Assembly (NCBI GenBank): GCA_020852655.1
Contig: JADZAI010000028.1
Span: 1-64,000, forward strand
DNA: 64,000 nucleotides
Direction: 5' to 3'
Origin: Alphaproteobacteria bacterium
Lineage (GTDB): Bacteria > Pseudomonadota > Alphaproteobacteria > Micropepsales > Micropepsaceae
Shown: positions 27,534-37,438 of the stretch, in pieces
Position numbering within the stretch: the stretch's first letter is position 1
How the letters are laid out: each line of letters starts with the position of its first letter
Notes under the pieces: generated by a model
Database searches by the model: none
Told to the model about the DNA's origin: nothing
What the model saw: only the letters and a program-made list of their open reading frames with translations
Program-made: the position numbers and the translations under genes

Positions 27534-28054
27534 TGATCCGCAGGCGGAACGTCGTCCTTCTCGCCGCCGCCTTCACGCTGGCGGCGTGCGGCTTCCGCCC
27601 GCTTTACGGCACGGCGAGTATTCCCGAAGGCGCGGCCAACGCCTTCGCGGCCGTGCGCATCGACGCCATCCCGCCGACCAACGACAGCGACCGCATCGGC
27701 TATCTCGTCACCAACGCGCTGGACGAGGCGCTGCACAAGCCGGGGCTGAAGGCCGAGGCGAAGCACCGCCTGAAGATCGCGCTGGCCGACGAACGCCGTG
27801 GTCTCGCGATCCAGGACGACGCCTCGATCACGCGCTACAATTACCGCCTCACCGCCGACTGGGCGCTCGTCACCCTCGGCAGCGACAAGGCCGTCGCACA
27901 GGGGCGCGCGGAGACGACGGCGTCCTATAACGTGGTCGATTCCGAATACGCGACGCTCGTCGCCCGCAAGGACGCCGAGGAGCGCGCCGCGCGCGAGATC
28001 GCCGAGCAAATCAAGCTGAAGATCGCCGTCGCTTTGGGCGCGCCGTCGCGTTGA
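27533..28054 (+). CDS. lptE: LPS-assembly lipoprotein LptE
   Basis: 173 residues from the ATG that shares its A with the leuS stop (TGATG); a GTG one codon earlier is possible. The signal peptide has lipobox LAAC before GFRPLYG, the hallmark N-terminus of LptE. It partners LptD in the outer membrane to insert lipopolysaccharide. Sequence similarity in this family is low; the call rests on the lipobox plus GFRPLYG and on position after leuS. holA, normally next, is separated from it here by a 3.5-kb catabolic cassette. Confidence 0.9.
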
Positions 28055-28087
28055 CGGCGGCCCGTGCGGCTCTAGTCTGCCGCTCCC

Positions 28088-28966
28088 ATGGCGAAGAAGA
28101 CTTGGCTGGAAGTCGCCCTCAACGGAAGCTGGACGCGCGCGCACCAGCCGCGCATTCCCGTCAGCGTCGCGGAGATCGTCGCCGACGGCATCGCCAGCGT
28201 GCAGGCCGGCGCGGCGATCGTGCATCTCCACGCCTATGACGAAGCGACCGGGCGGCAGAGCGACGACGCCGATCTCTATACGCGCATCATCGAGGGCATC
28301 CGCGCAAAGGTCGACGCGATCGTCTATCCGACGATTGACGGCCATGTGCCGGCAGGCGCGGAGGTGAGCATCACCGGCCGCAAGCGCTATCGCGCGGTGG
28401 AAGTGCTCGCGGAGCGCGGGCTGCTGGAGTGGACCGTGGTCGATCCGGGATCGGTGAACACGTCCAGCTTCGTCGCCGTGAAACGCGATACGCCGGGTTC
28501 GGTCTATCTCAACACCGACAGCGACGTGCGGCTGGGCCTTGCGCTGGCGCAAGGCTGCGGCGCGCATCCGAGCTATGCGATCTACGAGCCGGGCTTCGTG
28601 CGCCTCGGCGCGGCGCTGGCGAGGCGCTATCGGGGCCTCAAGACGCCGATCTACCGGCTGATGTTCTCCGACGGCCTCGCCTTCGGCTTCCCGCCGCGCG
28701 ACTATGCGCTCGACGCCTATCGCGCGCTGCTGGCCGAGCACGCGCCGGACGCGCCGTGGATGATCGCCGGGCTGATGACCGACCTGACACCGCTGATCGC
28801 CGAGACCGTGGCGCACGGCGGCCATGTGCGGGCCGGGCTGGAGGACGTGCCGATGGGCAGCACACGCGGCAATGCCGAGCTGGTGGAGGCCACGGCAATT
28901 GCCGTCATGCGCGCCGGCGGGACGCTCGCCACGGCCGCCGAGATCCGGGCCGCGCTGGCGCCCTGA
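28088..28966 (+). CDS. BKACE-family (DUF849) beta-keto acid cleavage enzyme
   Basis: 292 residues. A TIM-barrel with the zinc-binding IVHLHAYDEATG (His-x-His) near residue 45 and the C-terminal HVRAGLEDVPMGS, both typical of the 3-keto-5-aminohexanoate cleavage enzyme family. These enzymes cleave beta-keto acids with acetyl-CoA, giving acetoacetate plus an acyl-CoA. Substrate residues vary across the family, so the keto acid is unknown. It begins the cassette between lptE and holA and is followed 26 bases later by a VOC gene. Confidence 0.88.
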   Translation: MAKKTWLEVALNGSWTRAHQPRIPVSVAEIVADGIASVQAGAAIVHLHAYDEATGRQSDDADLYTRIIEGIRAKVDAIVYPTIDGHVPAGAEVSITGRKRYRAVEVLAERGLLEWTVVDPGSVNTSSFVAVKRDTPGSVYLNTDSDVRLGLALAQGCGAHPSYAIYEPGFVRLGAALARRYRGLKTPIYRLMFSDGLAFGFPPRDYALDAYRALLAEHAPDAPWMIAGLMTDLTPLIAETVAHGGHVRAGLEDVPMGSTRGNAELVEATAIAVMRAGGTLATAAEIRAALAP

Positions 28967-28992
28967 CGAAACTTTCAAATCGGGAGAGCTTC

Positions 28993-29451
28993 ATGGAAAT
29001 CAACGGCGTCGCGCATATCTTCATCACGGCCGGCGACTTTCAGCGCGCTCGGGAATTCTACGCGAAACTGTTGCCGTTCCTCGGGATGAGGATCGTCTCC
29101 GACACCCCGACGCTGTTCTATGGCGTCGGCGGGCGCACCGGCTTCGGCATCGAGGCGCCGCCGGAGAGCGAGCGCGGCAAGCGTTTCGTGCAGGGCACGG
29201 TCGGCCTGCACCATGTCTGCTTCCGCGCGCGCTCGAACGCAGATGTCGACGAGGCGTATAATTTCCTGGTCGGGATCGGCACGCATATCGTGCACGGTCC
29301 GCAGCTCGACCCCTACGCGCCGGGGTACTACTCGATCCTGTTCGAGGACCCGGACGGGACGCGACTGGAGATCAACCACGTTCCCGGCCAGGGGCTGTTC
29401 GCGCCGGATACGAAAATCGGCGGGGTCTATGGCGAGGAGAACAAGGCCTGA
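28993..29451 (+). CDS. VOC family protein
   Basis: 152 residues, with ribosome site GGGAGAG. N-terminal metal histidine in INGVAHIFITAGD, second module HHVCFRAR, and final acidic ligand in GTRLEINHVPG: a single-chain glyoxalase-like fold. A lyase or dioxygenase activity is plausible but not identifiable. It abuts the convergent SDR gene with no gap (stop codons adjoin at 29451/29452). Confidence 0.85.
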   Translation: MEINGVAHIFITAGDFQRAREFYAKLLPFLGMRIVSDTPTLFYGVGGRTGFGIEAPPESERGKRFVQGTVGLHHVCFRARSNADVDEAYNFLVGIGTHIVHGPQLDPYAPGYYSILFEDPDGTRLEINHVPGQGLFAPDTKIGGVYGEENKA

Positions 29452-30246
29452 CTACCAGCCGCCCGGCTCGATACCGGTGAGACTCGGCATGCCCGAATGC
29501 GCCCAGAGGCCGCCGTCGCCGACATAGAAGGAGCCCGTCACGAAGGAGGCCTCGTCCGACGCCAGGAATAGCGCGATATTGGCCATCTCCTGCGGCGTGC
29601 CGAGGCGGCCCATCGGGATGGCCTCTTTGATGCGCTGGATGTTCGGGTTGCCGGCATCGTCCATGGCTTTGAGGCCGGGCGAGCCGATTGGGCCGGGGCA
29701 GAGCGCGTTGCACCGTATGTTCTTGCGCGCGTATTCGATGCCGAAGACGCGGCTGATGTTCACGACGCCCGCCTTCGACGCGTTGTAGGCGCCGAGGCCG
29801 AAATCGCCGGCAAGGCCGGAGACCGACGCGACGTTCACGATCGAGCCGCCGCCCTGCTTCAGCATATGGGCGATCGCGCATTTCGAGGCATACCAATAGG
29901 AAACGAGCCCGCCCTGGAGCGCCCGCTGGAAGGCTTCGAGCTCGATCTCGCCGAGGCGTCCGGCAGCCGTCGTCTGCGCGTTGTTGACGAGCACGTCGAT
30001 GCGGCCGAACCGGCGCACCGTCGTCTCGATCATGTTTTCGATCGAGGCTGTGTCGAGAATGTTCGCCTCGACGAACTCCGCGGTACCGCCCGCCGCGCGG
30101 ATCGCATCGCGCACGCGGTGGCCGCCGTCGGTGTTGATGTCGGCGATGACGACCGAGGCGCCCTCGCGCGCAAACGTCCGCGCGATCGCCTCCCCGATGC
30201 CCGATGCCGCGCCGCTTACGGTCGCGATCTTGCCCTTCAAACGCAT
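29452..30246 (-). CDS. SDR family oxidoreductase
   Basis: 264 residues from the ATG behind GGAGGAAAAGG; the frame extension to 30294 is unsupported. NAD(P)-binding motif SGAASGIGEA near residue 10, NNAQ (the NNAG position), serine in NVASVSG, and the catalytic pair YNASK. Short-chain dehydrogenases of this classic 250-260-residue type oxidise or reduce secondary alcohols and ketones. It is convergent to the VOC gene and divergent from the MFS transporter, all inside the cassette between lptE and holA. Confidence 0.9.
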   Translation of the reverse strand: MRLKGKIATVSGAASGIGEAIARTFAREGASVVIADINTDGGHRVRDAIRAAGGTAEFVEANILDTASIENMIETTVRRFGRIDVLVNNAQTTAAGRLGEIELEAFQRALQGGLVSYWYASKCAIAHMLKQGGGSIVNVASVSGLAGDFGLGAYNASKAGVVNISRVFGIEYARKNIRCNALCPGPIGSPGLKAMDDAGNPNIQRIKEAIPMGRLGTPQEMANIALFLASDEASFVTGSFYVGDGGLWAHSGMPSLTGIEPGGW

Positions 30247-30378
30247 CCTTTTCCTCCGGCTTTCGAAAATCTGATCTCTTGAAAAGTCGGCCATCCCGGT
30301 TCGCAGCAGACTTGCTAAGCCCGGACAGCCGGACGAAGATCGAACTTAGACAACATTATAAGAATTCGGGAGGCGCGC

Positions 30379-31596
30379 GTGGATCCGATGCGCAAATGGG
30401 CGGTCATCGCGGTGGCGGTGATCACGACGGCTGTGGTGATCGGCATTGTACTGCCCGGCATCACATTGTGGGCGCCGCTGTGGCTGAAGGAGTTCGGGGG
30501 CGGCCCGGACTCGGTCATGCTGGCGACCACGCTCAACCAGGTGGGATCGGCCGCCATCGCACCCTTCGTCGGCTATGCCGTGAGCCGGGTGGCCGTGCGC
30601 TATCTCATGCTGCTGGGCGTCGTCGCGACCGGGCTCGCGCTCATCGGCGTCGCCTTCGCGACGGCCATGTGGCAGGTCACGGTCCTCCATGCCCTGGTGC
30701 TCTCCGCCGGCGTCGTTCTCGCCGGCCCGGTCGTCGGACAGGTCCTGGCGGTCAGGCTGTTCCAGGAAAACCGGGGGCTTGCGATCGGCGTCGTCACCGC
30801 CGGCGCATCGGTCTCCACCTTCACGATGCCGCCGCTGATAAACCTGCTCCTGGCGAACGGCCTGGATTGGCGCACCGCCGAGCTCGTCATGGCCGGGCTG
30901 GTCTTCGCCCTGGTGCCGCTGATCTATTTCGTCGTCCGTGAAACGCCTGCGGCCCTGGCCGACGAAAGCGCACCCGAGGTCTTGCCCCAGCCGACGCTGA
31001 CCATCGGCGAAATCCTCAGCGGCCGCGCCTTCATCGCGATCCTGCTGACGCTGATCCCGATCTGGATCGTCTTCAATGCCATCTACTACCCCATGGGGAT
31101 GTTCCTCGGCGAACTGGGCGCCTCCCCGACCGACGTCGGCGCAACGGTCAGCCTGATGGGCTTCATCTCGCTCTTCGCCGTCGTCACGTTCGGCGGCCTG
31201 GCCGATCGCATTTCGCCGTGGACGCTCATGGCCCTCTCCACCGTGGTGGTGACGGGCGGATTCGCCCTCGTCGTGTCGGTCAAGAGCTACGATCTCTTGT
31301 TCTTCATCCTGCCGGTGATCGGTTTCATGTTCGGCGGCATCATGTCGCTGGGCCCGGCGATGTTCGCCAAGCATTACGGGGCGGCCAATTTCGCGCTGGC
31401 CGGCGGACTGAGCCAGCCCTTCTTCGTCGTGGCGGCCTTCAGCCCGTTCGTCGTCGGCCTGCTCCGGCCGAATTTCCCGGACTATTCCAGCGTATTTCTG
31501 GCGATGATGGCGACGCTGCCGGTCAGCTATCTCGGGCTTGCCCTGCTGCGACTGCCGCAGCGGCCGCCGGCAGGCGAGGCCGTCGCGCCGGCCTGA
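30379..31596 (+). CDS. MFS transporter
   Basis: 405 residues from GTG with GGGAGG upstream. About twelve hydrophobic helices are visible in two blocks of six, with a polar central loop near residues 190-210. The A-like motif between helices 2 and 3 is weak. Family resemblance is to organic-acid or monocarboxylate-type major facilitators. As the only transporter in the catabolic cassette it probably imports the substrate of the BKACE/SDR/VOC enzymes; this is inference from position. A TATAAG element lies in the divergent gap upstream. Confidence 0.88.
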   Translation: MDPMRKWAVIAVAVITTAVVIGIVLPGITLWAPLWLKEFGGGPDSVMLATTLNQVGSAAIAPFVGYAVSRVAVRYLMLLGVVATGLALIGVAFATAMWQVTVLHALVLSAGVVLAGPVVGQVLAVRLFQENRGLAIGVVTAGASVSTFTMPPLINLLLANGLDWRTAELVMAGLVFALVPLIYFVVRETPAALADESAPEVLPQPTLTIGEILSGRAFIAILLTLIPIWIVFNAIYYPMGMFLGELGASPTDVGATVSLMGFISLFAVVTFGGLADRISPWTLMALSTVVVTGGFALVVSVKSYDLLFFILPVIGFMFGGIMSLGPAMFAKHYGAANFALAGGLSQPFFVVAAFSPFVVGLLRPNFPDYSSVFLAMMATLPVSYLGLALLRLPQRPPAGEAVAPA

Positions 31597-31633
31597 GGTT
31601 CACGGCAGGCGCCGGATCGGGCAAAACGCGGCC

Positions 31634-32683
31634 ATGGAGATCAAGGGTCGCAGCATCGAGGGCTTCCTGAAGGCGCCGCCGCGCGGGCTGCGCCTCGCCC
31701 TGATCTTCGGCCAGGACGCCGGCATGGTGCGCGAACGCGCCGATGCGCTGGCGAAGCTGGTCGTCGACGATTTGGGCGATCCCTTCCGCATCGCGGACCT
31801 CTCGGCCTCCGAGGTGCGCGGCGATCCCGCGCGGCTCGGCGACGAGGCGGCGGCGATCGCCATGCTGGGGGGACGCCGCATCGTGCGCATCCGCGACGCG
31901 GATCACACGCTCGCCAAGGTGATCGAGCCTTTCCTGGACGACCCGCCGGGCGATGCCCTGGTGATCGTCGAGGCCGGAGACATCGGCAAGGGCGCGCTGA
32001 CCCGCGCAGTCGAGGGCGCGGGCGAGGTCGGCGCATCAATCGCCTGCTACCCCGACGAAGGCGAGGATTTGCGCGGCGTGATCGTCTCGACGCTGAAGGC
32101 GCAGGGCCTCTCGGTCGCACCCGACGCGCTGACCGACCTGATGGCGCGGCTCGGCGACGACCGGCGCATGACGCGCAGCGAGCTCGGCAAGCTCGCGCTT
32201 TACAAGGGGCCGGATGGCGCGCGCTCCGGCACGGTTTCACGTGAAGACGTCGAGGCCGCGCTGGGCATCGAGCAGGAGGCCGATCTCAGCGAGATCGCCG
32301 ATGCCTGCGGCGGCGGCGACCTCGCGGCGCTCGATTCCGCCTATGCCCGCGCCCTGGCCGGCGGCGATACCTCGCCCGGCATCGTCCGCATGGTGATGAT
32401 GCACATGCAGCGCGTCCATCTCGGCGCGAGCCTCGTCGCCGAAGGCCTGGAGCCGGAGAAGGCGGCGGACCGCGCCTTTCCCCGTCTCATCTGGAAGCGC
32501 AAAAGCCAGGTCGCGCGCCAGCTCCGCCTCTGGCAGCCCGACACCGCGATGACCGCCATCGAGCAGCTTGCCGAAGCGGAGATCCTGACCCGCCGCACCG
32601 AGATTCCCGCCGACGCCGCGGTCGGCCGCGCTTTGCTGCTCGTCGCCGCCCAGGCCCGCCGGGCCGGTGCGCGCCGCGCCTGA
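31634..32683 (+). CDS. holA: DNA polymerase III delta subunit
   Basis: 349 residues from MEIKGRSIEG; longer starts run into the MFS gene. The HolA layout is recognisable: an N-terminal RecA-like clamp-loader domain (LRLALIFGQDAGMVRERADAL), a middle helical lid domain (LMARLGDDRRMTRSELGKLALY), and a C-terminal collar with IWKRKSQVARQLRLW. It is the wrench of the sliding-clamp loader. The coding sequence contains a parS-like palindrome at 32234-32247. In most alphaproteobacteria it directly follows lptE. Confidence 0.92.
   Translation: MEIKGRSIEGFLKAPPRGLRLALIFGQDAGMVRERADALAKLVVDDLGDPFRIADLSASEVRGDPARLGDEAAAIAMLGGRRIVRIRDADHTLAKVIEPFLDDPPGDALVIVEAGDIGKGALTRAVEGAGEVGASIACYPDEGEDLRGVIVSTLKAQGLSVAPDALTDLMARLGDDRRMTRSELGKLALYKGPDGARSGTVSREDVEAALGIEQEADLSEIADACGGGDLAALDSAYARALAGGDTSPGIVRMVMMHMQRVHLGASLVAEGLEPEKAADRAFPRLIWKRKSQVARQLRLWQPDTAMTAIEQLAEAEILTRRTEIPADAAVGRALLLVAAQARRAGARRA
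32234..32247. promoter_or_regulatory. parS-like site within holA
   Basis: GTTTCACGTGAAGA matches twelve of the fourteen core bases of parS (GTTTCACGTGAAAC). It lies about 1 kb from the end of parB. It is a degenerate member of the cluster described at 36295, 37406 and 37439. Confidence 0.45.
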
Positions 32684-32706
32684 CCGTTCATCACCAGGAG
32701 GAAGCC

Positions 32707-33093
32707 ATGCCCCGTTCAGCCGACTTCATCGCCGCCACCGGCATCGGCGTCAGCGATCTCCAGCGCTCGTCGCAATTCTACCAGACCGCGCTCGGCATGA
32801 AGGAAACGCAGACCTTCAAGCTGGACCATATGGACGAGATCGTCCTCGCGCATGAAGGCCGCAACTCGGTCGTGCTGATGCACTGGACCGACGGCTCGAA
32901 GCCGAATTATCGCGACCTGCCGATCAAGCTCGTCTTCTTCGTCGCCGACGGCAAGGCCACAGCCGCCAACATCCGCAAGGCCGGCGGCGAGGTGACGCAG
33001 GAGCCCAAGCCCTATGAGTCGATGGGCGGCGCGGCGATCGGATTCGGCAAGGACCCGGACGGATACGTGATCGAGTTCATCCAGGCCGCGTGA
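32707..33093 (+). CDS. Small VOC family protein
   Basis: 128 residues, with a strong ribosome site (CAGGAGGAAG). Glyoxalase-I-like pattern: TGIGVSDLQRSSQFYQTALGM, IKLVFFVADGKAT and FGKDPDGYVIEFIQ with the final metal-binding glutamate. It could be a lactoylglutathione lyase or an unassigned VOC enzyme. It lies between holA and the convergent parB, a junction normally occupied by nothing else in relatives, so it may have arrived with the cassette upstream. Confidence 0.82.
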   Translation: MPRSADFIAATGIGVSDLQRSSQFYQTALGMKETQTFKLDHMDEIVLAHEGRNSVVLMHWTDGSKPNYRDLPIKLVFFVADGKATAANIRKAGGEVTQEPKPYESMGGAAIGFGKDPDGYVIEFIQAA

Positions 33094-33159
33094 GCCATTG
33101 TCCGTAGACGGATGATCCGGCAGGCTTCGGTCCACCGAACGGGGCCCGAAGATGCCGAT

Positions 33160-34041
33160 CTACCCCAGCCGCCGCGCCAGTTCGTCGAACGCATCGGCGT
33201 CCCGATAGGAGATGACCACCCGGCCCGATTCGCCGTTGTGGTCGGGCTCGATCTGGACGCGGCAGCCGGTCGCGGCACTCATGTCCTTTTCCAGCCGCAT
33301 CGTGTCGACGTCCTTCACCGGGCGCGTGGCCTTGCGGCCGCCCTTCTGTGGGGTCGTCTGGGCCGAGCGGGCGAGGGCTTCCATCTCGCGCACGCTGAGG
33401 CCTTGCTCGACCGCCGCCTTGGCGAGCGCGATCGGGTCGGCAGCGGTGACCAGCGCGCGGGCGTGGCCGGCGGTCAGCTTGCCCTCCTCGACCAGGCGGC
33501 GCACTTCGGGCGGCAGCGCGAGAAGGCGGAGCGTATTGGCGATGTGGCTGCGGCTCTTGCCGACATTCTCGGCGAGCTTTTCCTGGGTATAGCGGAAACG
33601 GTCGATCAGCGACTGATAGCCGAGCGCCTCCTCGATCGAGTTCAGCCCGGCGCGCTGGACATTCTCGACGATCGCGACCTCGAGGCTCTGGTCGTCGGTG
33701 AAGTCGCGGATGACGACCGGGACCTCGTGCAATCCGGCGCGCTGGGCCGAACGCCAGCGCCGTTCCCCGGCGACAATCTGGAACCGGCCGGCGCTGCGCG
33801 GATCGGGACGCACGACGATAGGCTGGAGGATGCCGTTGGCGCGCACCGACTCGGTCAGCTCGCGCAGTTCGGTTTCATCAAAGATGCGGCGGGGCTGGAA
33901 CGGGTTCGGGCCGAGCAGGTCGATCGCGACCTGGCGGGCGCCGCCGGCCTTGCCGCTTTGCTGCTCCGGCTCGGCGGGCGCGTCGCCCAGAAGGGCCGAA
34001 AGGCCGCGCCCCAATCCACGCGAGGCTGGCTTAGACGTCAT
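33160..34041 (-). CDS. parB: Chromosome-partitioning protein ParB
   Basis: 293 residues. N-terminal RGLGRGLSALLGD is the ParA-interacting peptide. The CTP-binding motif is in NPFQPRRIFDE and GERRWRSAQRAG. The helix-turn-helix is in LAENVGKSRSHIANTLRLL. A C-terminal dimerisation domain ends SYRDADAFDELARRLG. ParB loads on parS sites and spreads as a CTP-dependent clamp to segregate the origin. Cognate parS palindromes occur at 36295, 37406 and 37439. It follows parA by 25 bases. Confidence 0.97.
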   Translation of the reverse strand: MTSKPASRGLGRGLSALLGDAPAEPEQQSGKAGGARQVAIDLLGPNPFQPRRIFDETELRELTESVRANGILQPIVVRPDPRSAGRFQIVAGERRWRSAQRAGLHEVPVVIRDFTDDQSLEVAIVENVQRAGLNSIEEALGYQSLIDRFRYTQEKLAENVGKSRSHIANTLRLLALPPEVRRLVEEGKLTAGHARALVTAADPIALAKAAVEQGLSVREMEALARSAQTTPQKGGRKATRPVKDVDTMRLEKDMSAATGCRVQIEPDHNGESGRVVISYRDADAFDELARRLG

Positions 34042-34066
34042 GAGACAACTCCAATCGGGCGGACAT

Positions 34067-34876
34067 TCACGCCGCCTTCAGCGCACGCTCGCGCTGGATG
34101 AGCTCGCTGGCGAGTTGGATATAGGCCTGACTGCCGGGCGCCTTGATGTCGTAGACGATCGCCGGCAGGCCATGGCTGGGCGCCTCGGATAGGCGTACAT
34201 TCCTTGGGATTACAGTCTTATACACGCGGTCGCCCATGTGTCCGCGTACGTCGGCCTCGACCTGCTCGGACAGGCGGTTGCGCTTGTCGGACATCGTCAG
34301 CACGACGCCCTGGATCGCCAGCGACGGGTTCAGCGACGAGCGCACGAGCTCGATGGTCTGCTGGAGCTGGCTGAGCCCTTCCAGCGCAAAGAACTCGCAT
34401 TGCAGCGGCACCAGCACGCCGTCGGCCGCGACCAGGGCATTGATGGTGAGCTGGTTGAGGCTGGGCGGGCAGTCGATCAGCACATAGCTGAACTCGGGCC
34501 CGCGGGCGTGCAGCATGGCGAGCGCATCGCGCAGGCGGAAAGCCCGGCGCTGGGCGTCGAAGAGTTCGGTTTCTGCACCCGCAAGATCGGGCGTCGCCGG
34601 CGCGATGGAGAGCCGCGGAATGGCCGTCGGCTGGATGATCTCCGAAAGCGGCGCCCGGCCGATCAGCACGTCATAAACGGTGCGGACGCGCTTCGATTTC
34701 GCGATGCCGAGACCTGTCGATGCATTGCCCTGGGGGTCGCAGTCGATCAGCAGCACGCTCTCGCCGATGGCCGCCAGCGCCGTACCTAGATTGATCGCCG
34801 TCGTCGTCTTTCCGACGCCGCCCTTCTGGTTGGCAACGGCGAGAATACGCGGCTTGGAGGGAGCGGAGCTGGTCAC
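34067..34876 (-). CDS. parA: Chromosome-partitioning ATPase ParA
   Basis: 269 residues. Deviant Walker A NQKGGVGKTTTAIN near residue 17, Walker A' LLIDCDPQGNAS, and Walker B VLIDCPPSLNQLT. A MinD/ParA-type ATPase that moves ParB-origin complexes. It overlaps the rsmG stop by four bases, so translation is coupled. This rsmG-parA-parB order is conserved near the origin in many bacteria. Confidence 0.97.
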   Translation of the reverse strand: MTSSAPSKPRILAVANQKGGVGKTTTAINLGTALAAIGESVLLIDCDPQGNASTGLGIAKSKRVRTVYDVLIGRAPLSEIIQPTAIPRLSIAPATPDLAGAETELFDAQRRAFRLRDALAMLHARGPEFSYVLIDCPPSLNQLTINALVAADGVLVPLQCEFFALEGLSQLQQTIELVRSSLNPSLAIQGVVLTMSDKRNRLSEQVEADVRGHMGDRVYKTVIPRNVRLSEAPSHGLPAIVYDIKAPGSQAYIQLASELIQRERALKAA

Positions 34877-35517
34877 GCGCGACGGCCCTTGAACGCGAAG
34901 GATGTGATGGCGACGATCGATCCCGACGGGTCACTGCGGCTGGGGATCAGCTCGGCCTCGATCCTCCATGATCGCCGCGCCTCGGTCAATTCGTCGCCCG
35001 CCGTCCGGCCCTTTGGAAAGAGGCAGAGCGTGCCTTTTCTTGTGAGTCCCCCGAGATAGCCGAGCAGCGTCCCGATCGGCGCCACCGCCCGGGCGGTGAT
35101 GACGTCGGCAGTGAGCCCCTCGACCGCCTCGGCCCGGCCGCGCCGGACGGCCACTTTGGTGAGACCCATCGCCTTGGCGGCGGCGGAGAGGAAGGCGCAT
35201 TTCTTCTCGATCGACTCGATGAGTGTCACCTGAAGCGCGGGCCGCAGCGCGGCGATGACGAGACCGGGGAGGCCGGCACCGCTGCCGATGTCGATTAGGC
35301 TGCGGGTCGTCTCCGGGATCAGCGGCACGAGCTGGGCGCTGTCGAGAAGATGCCGCCTCCACAGTTCGGCGAGCGAACCTGGGCTGACCAGGTTCGTGTG
35401 CGCATTCGTCTGGCGCAGGATCGCCTCATAGGCGGCGAGCCGTGCCATTGCTGCGGCATCGGCCCCGGTCTCGGCGGCGAAGGCGGCGGGACCGAACTCA
35501 GGCGCGGCGTCGGACAT
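34873..35517 (-). CDS. rsmG: 16S rRNA (guanine527-N7)-methyltransferase
   Basis: 214 residues from the ATG at 35517; a GTG two codons earlier (35523) is an alternative. SAM-binding motif [17 protein letters not shown] near residue 75, and [19 protein letters not shown] upstream, both standard for RsmG/GidB. It methylates G527 of 16S rRNA. Its start lies inside the last codons of mnmG, so the genes overlap by about 20 bases. Confidence 0.95.
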   Translation of the reverse strand: MSDAAPEFGPAAFAAETGADAAAMARLAAYEAILRQTNAHTNLVSPGSLAELWRRHLLDSAQLVPLIPETTRSLIDIGSGAGLPGLVIAALRPALQVTLIESIEKKCAFLSAAAKAMGLTKVAVRRGRAEAVEGLTADVITARAVAPIGTLLGYLGGLTRKGTLCLFPKGRTAGDELTEARRSWRIEAELIPSRSDPSGSIVAITSFAFKGRRA

Positions 35518-37360
35518 CGCCACGCTTTACATGAGCGAGGAGCGCGGTCAGGGCGCCCGGCGTGACGCCCTCGATGCGGGCGGCCTGGCCGAGGCTCGCC
35601 GGGCGGATCGCGCTGAGCTTCTGGACGATTTCCGCCGACAGCCCGGCGACGGCGCGATAGTCCAGGCCCTCGGGCAGCACGAGACCTTCGTCGCGACGGA
35701 AGGCGGCGATGTCGGCCTCCTGACGATCGAGATAGGCGGCGTAATGGCCATCGGTCTCAAGCTGCTCGACAATCTCCGGCGCCATGCCGCCGAGCTGGGG
35801 CCAGATGCCGGCGAGTACGCCGAGATCGATGGCCGAGAAGCGGAGCAGTTCGCGCGCCGTGCGGGCGACGCCGTCCTGGGCGATCTCGATGCCGAAGGTC
35901 TTGAGGCGGCTCGGCGTGATCGACAACTCCTCGAGCCGGCGGCGCGCCGAGTCCAGCGCGGCGATCTTGGCACGGAACGCGGCGGCGCGTTCGGGTCCGA
36001 TGCAGCCGAGCGCGAGGCCGAGCGGGGTGAGGCGCTGGTCGGCATTGTCCGCGCGGAGCGAGAGGCGAAACTCGGCCCGGCTGGTGAACATGCGATAGGG
36101 CTCGGTGACGCCGCGCGTGACGAGGTCGTCCGCCATGACGCCGGCATAGGCCTCGGCGCGATCCAGCACGATGTCGGGCGGGCCGCCACCGGCGAAGCGC
36201 GCGGCGTTGAGGCCGGCGAGCAGGCCCTGAGCGGCGGCCTCCTCATAGCCGGTCGTGCCGTTGATCTGGCCGGCGAGGAAAAGGCCGGGGACTCGTTTCA
36301 CGTGAAACGCGGCGGTCAGCTCGCGCGGATCGACATAGTCATACTCGATGGCGTAGCCGGGGCGCAGGATAGCAGCACGCTCCAGTCCCGGAATGCTGGC
36401 AACGAAGGCGCGCTGGAGTTCCTCCGGCATCGATGTCGAAATGCCGTTCGGGTAGACGGTGTCATCGTCCAGCCCTTCCGGCTCCAGGAAGATCTGATGG
36501 CTGTCGCGCTCGGCAAAGCGGACGACCTTGTCCTCGATGGAGGGGCAATAGCGCGGGCCGCGGCCCTCGATCTGCCCGGAATAGAGCGGCAGGCGGGACA
36601 GATTCTCCGTCAGGATGCGGTGTGATGCTTCCGTCGTCCGCGTGATGCCACAGGTCACCTGGGGCGTCGTGATCTGCCGGGTGAGAAAGGAGAAGGGTGA
36701 CGGCGCGTCGTCACCGGGCTGCATCTCCAGCGACGCCCAATCGATTGTCTTGCCGTCCAGCCGGGGCGGCGTGCCGGTCTTCAATCGGCCCATGCGGAGG
36801 CCCAAGCCGTAGAGCGTCTTCGACAACCCGATCGACGGCGCGTCGCCCATCCGGCCGGCCGGCATGCGGCGCTCGCCGATATGGATGAGCCCGTTGAGGA
36901 AGGTGCCGGTCGTCAGGATCACCGCGCCGGCGCCGATGTGGGTGCCATCAGCGGTGACGACGCCGGCGATCCGGCCGTCGATGATTTGCAGGTCTTCGAC
37001 CGAAGCCTCGATGAGCGTCAGATTCGCAGTTTCGAGCAACGCGGCTTGCATGGCGTTGCGATAGAGCTTCCGGTCCGCCTGGGCGCGAGGACCACGAACG
37101 GCCGGGCCCTTGCGGCGGTTGAGCAGGCGGAACTGGATGCCGGCGGAATCGGCCGCGCGACCCATGAGGCCGTCCAGTGCGTCGATCTCCCGGACGAGGT
37201 GGCCCTTGCCGAGACCCCCGATGGCCGGGTTGCACGACATCTCGCCTATGGTCGCCAGCTTCTGGGTGAGCAGCGCCGTACGGGCGCCCATGCGCGCGGC
37301 TGAAGCGGCCGCCTCGGCGCCGGCATGTCCGCCCCCGATGACGATGACGTCGTAGTTCAT
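35498..37360 (-). CDS. mnmG: tRNA uridine carboxymethylaminomethyl modification enzyme MnmG
   Basis: 620 residues. FAD motif [19 protein letters not shown] at the N-terminus, [35 protein letters not shown], and [19 protein letters not shown] are all MnmG signatures. With MnmE it modifies U34 of certain tRNAs in the cytoplasm. A perfect parS palindrome lies within its coding sequence (36295-36308) and two more lie just upstream of its start. Confidence 0.98.
   Translation of the reverse strand: MNYDVIVIGGGHAGAEAAASAARMGARTALLTQKLATIGEMSCNPAIGGLGKGHLVREIDALDGLMGRAADSAGIQFRLLNRRKGPAVRGPRAQADRKLYRNAMQAALLETANLTLIEASVEDLQIIDGRIAGVVTADGTHIGAGAVILTTGTFLNGLIHIGERRMPAGRMGDAPSIGLSKTLYGLGLRMGRLKTGTPPRLDGKTIDWASLEMQPGDDAPSPFSFLTRQITTPQVTCGITRTTEASHRILTENLSRLPLYSGQIEGRGPRYCPSIEDKVVRFAERDSHQIFLEPEGLDDDTVYPNGISTSMPEELQRAFVASIPGLERAAILRPGYAIEYDYVDPRELTAAFHVKRVPGLFLAGQINGTTGYEEAAAQGLLAGLNAARFAGGGPPDIVLDRAEAYAGVMADDLVTRGVTEPYRMFTSRAEFRLSLRADNADQRLTPLGLALGCIGPERAAAFRAKIAALDSARRRLEELSITPSRLKTFGIEIAQDGVARTARELLRFSAIDLGVLAGIWPQLGGMAPEIVEQLETDGHYAAYLDRQEADIAAFRRDEGLVLPEGLDYRAVAGLSAEIVQKLSAIRPASLGQAARIEGVTPGALTALLAHVKRGDVRRRA
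36295..36308. promoter_or_regulatory. parS: parS site within mnmG
   Basis: GTTTCACGTGAAAC, the perfect 14-base parS core, flanked by C and G to make a 16-base palindrome. It is embedded in codons for HVKR of MnmG and lies ~2.3 kb from parB. Confidence 0.85.
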
Positions 37361-37405
37361 GGACGGGTTAGGACTCGCAGGTGCAGCAAAGTCAAGAAAA
37401 GGGGC

Positions 37406-37419
37406 GTTTCACGTGAAAC
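37406..37419. promoter_or_regulatory. parS: parS site between mnmG and mnmE
   Basis: A second perfect GTTTCACGTGAAAC core in the 93-base gap between mnmE and mnmG. Together with the copy at 37439 it forms a close pair whose centres are 33 bases apart, about three helical turns. Confidence 0.88.
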
Positions 37420-37438
37420 GGAACCCGCCTTGCGCCCT

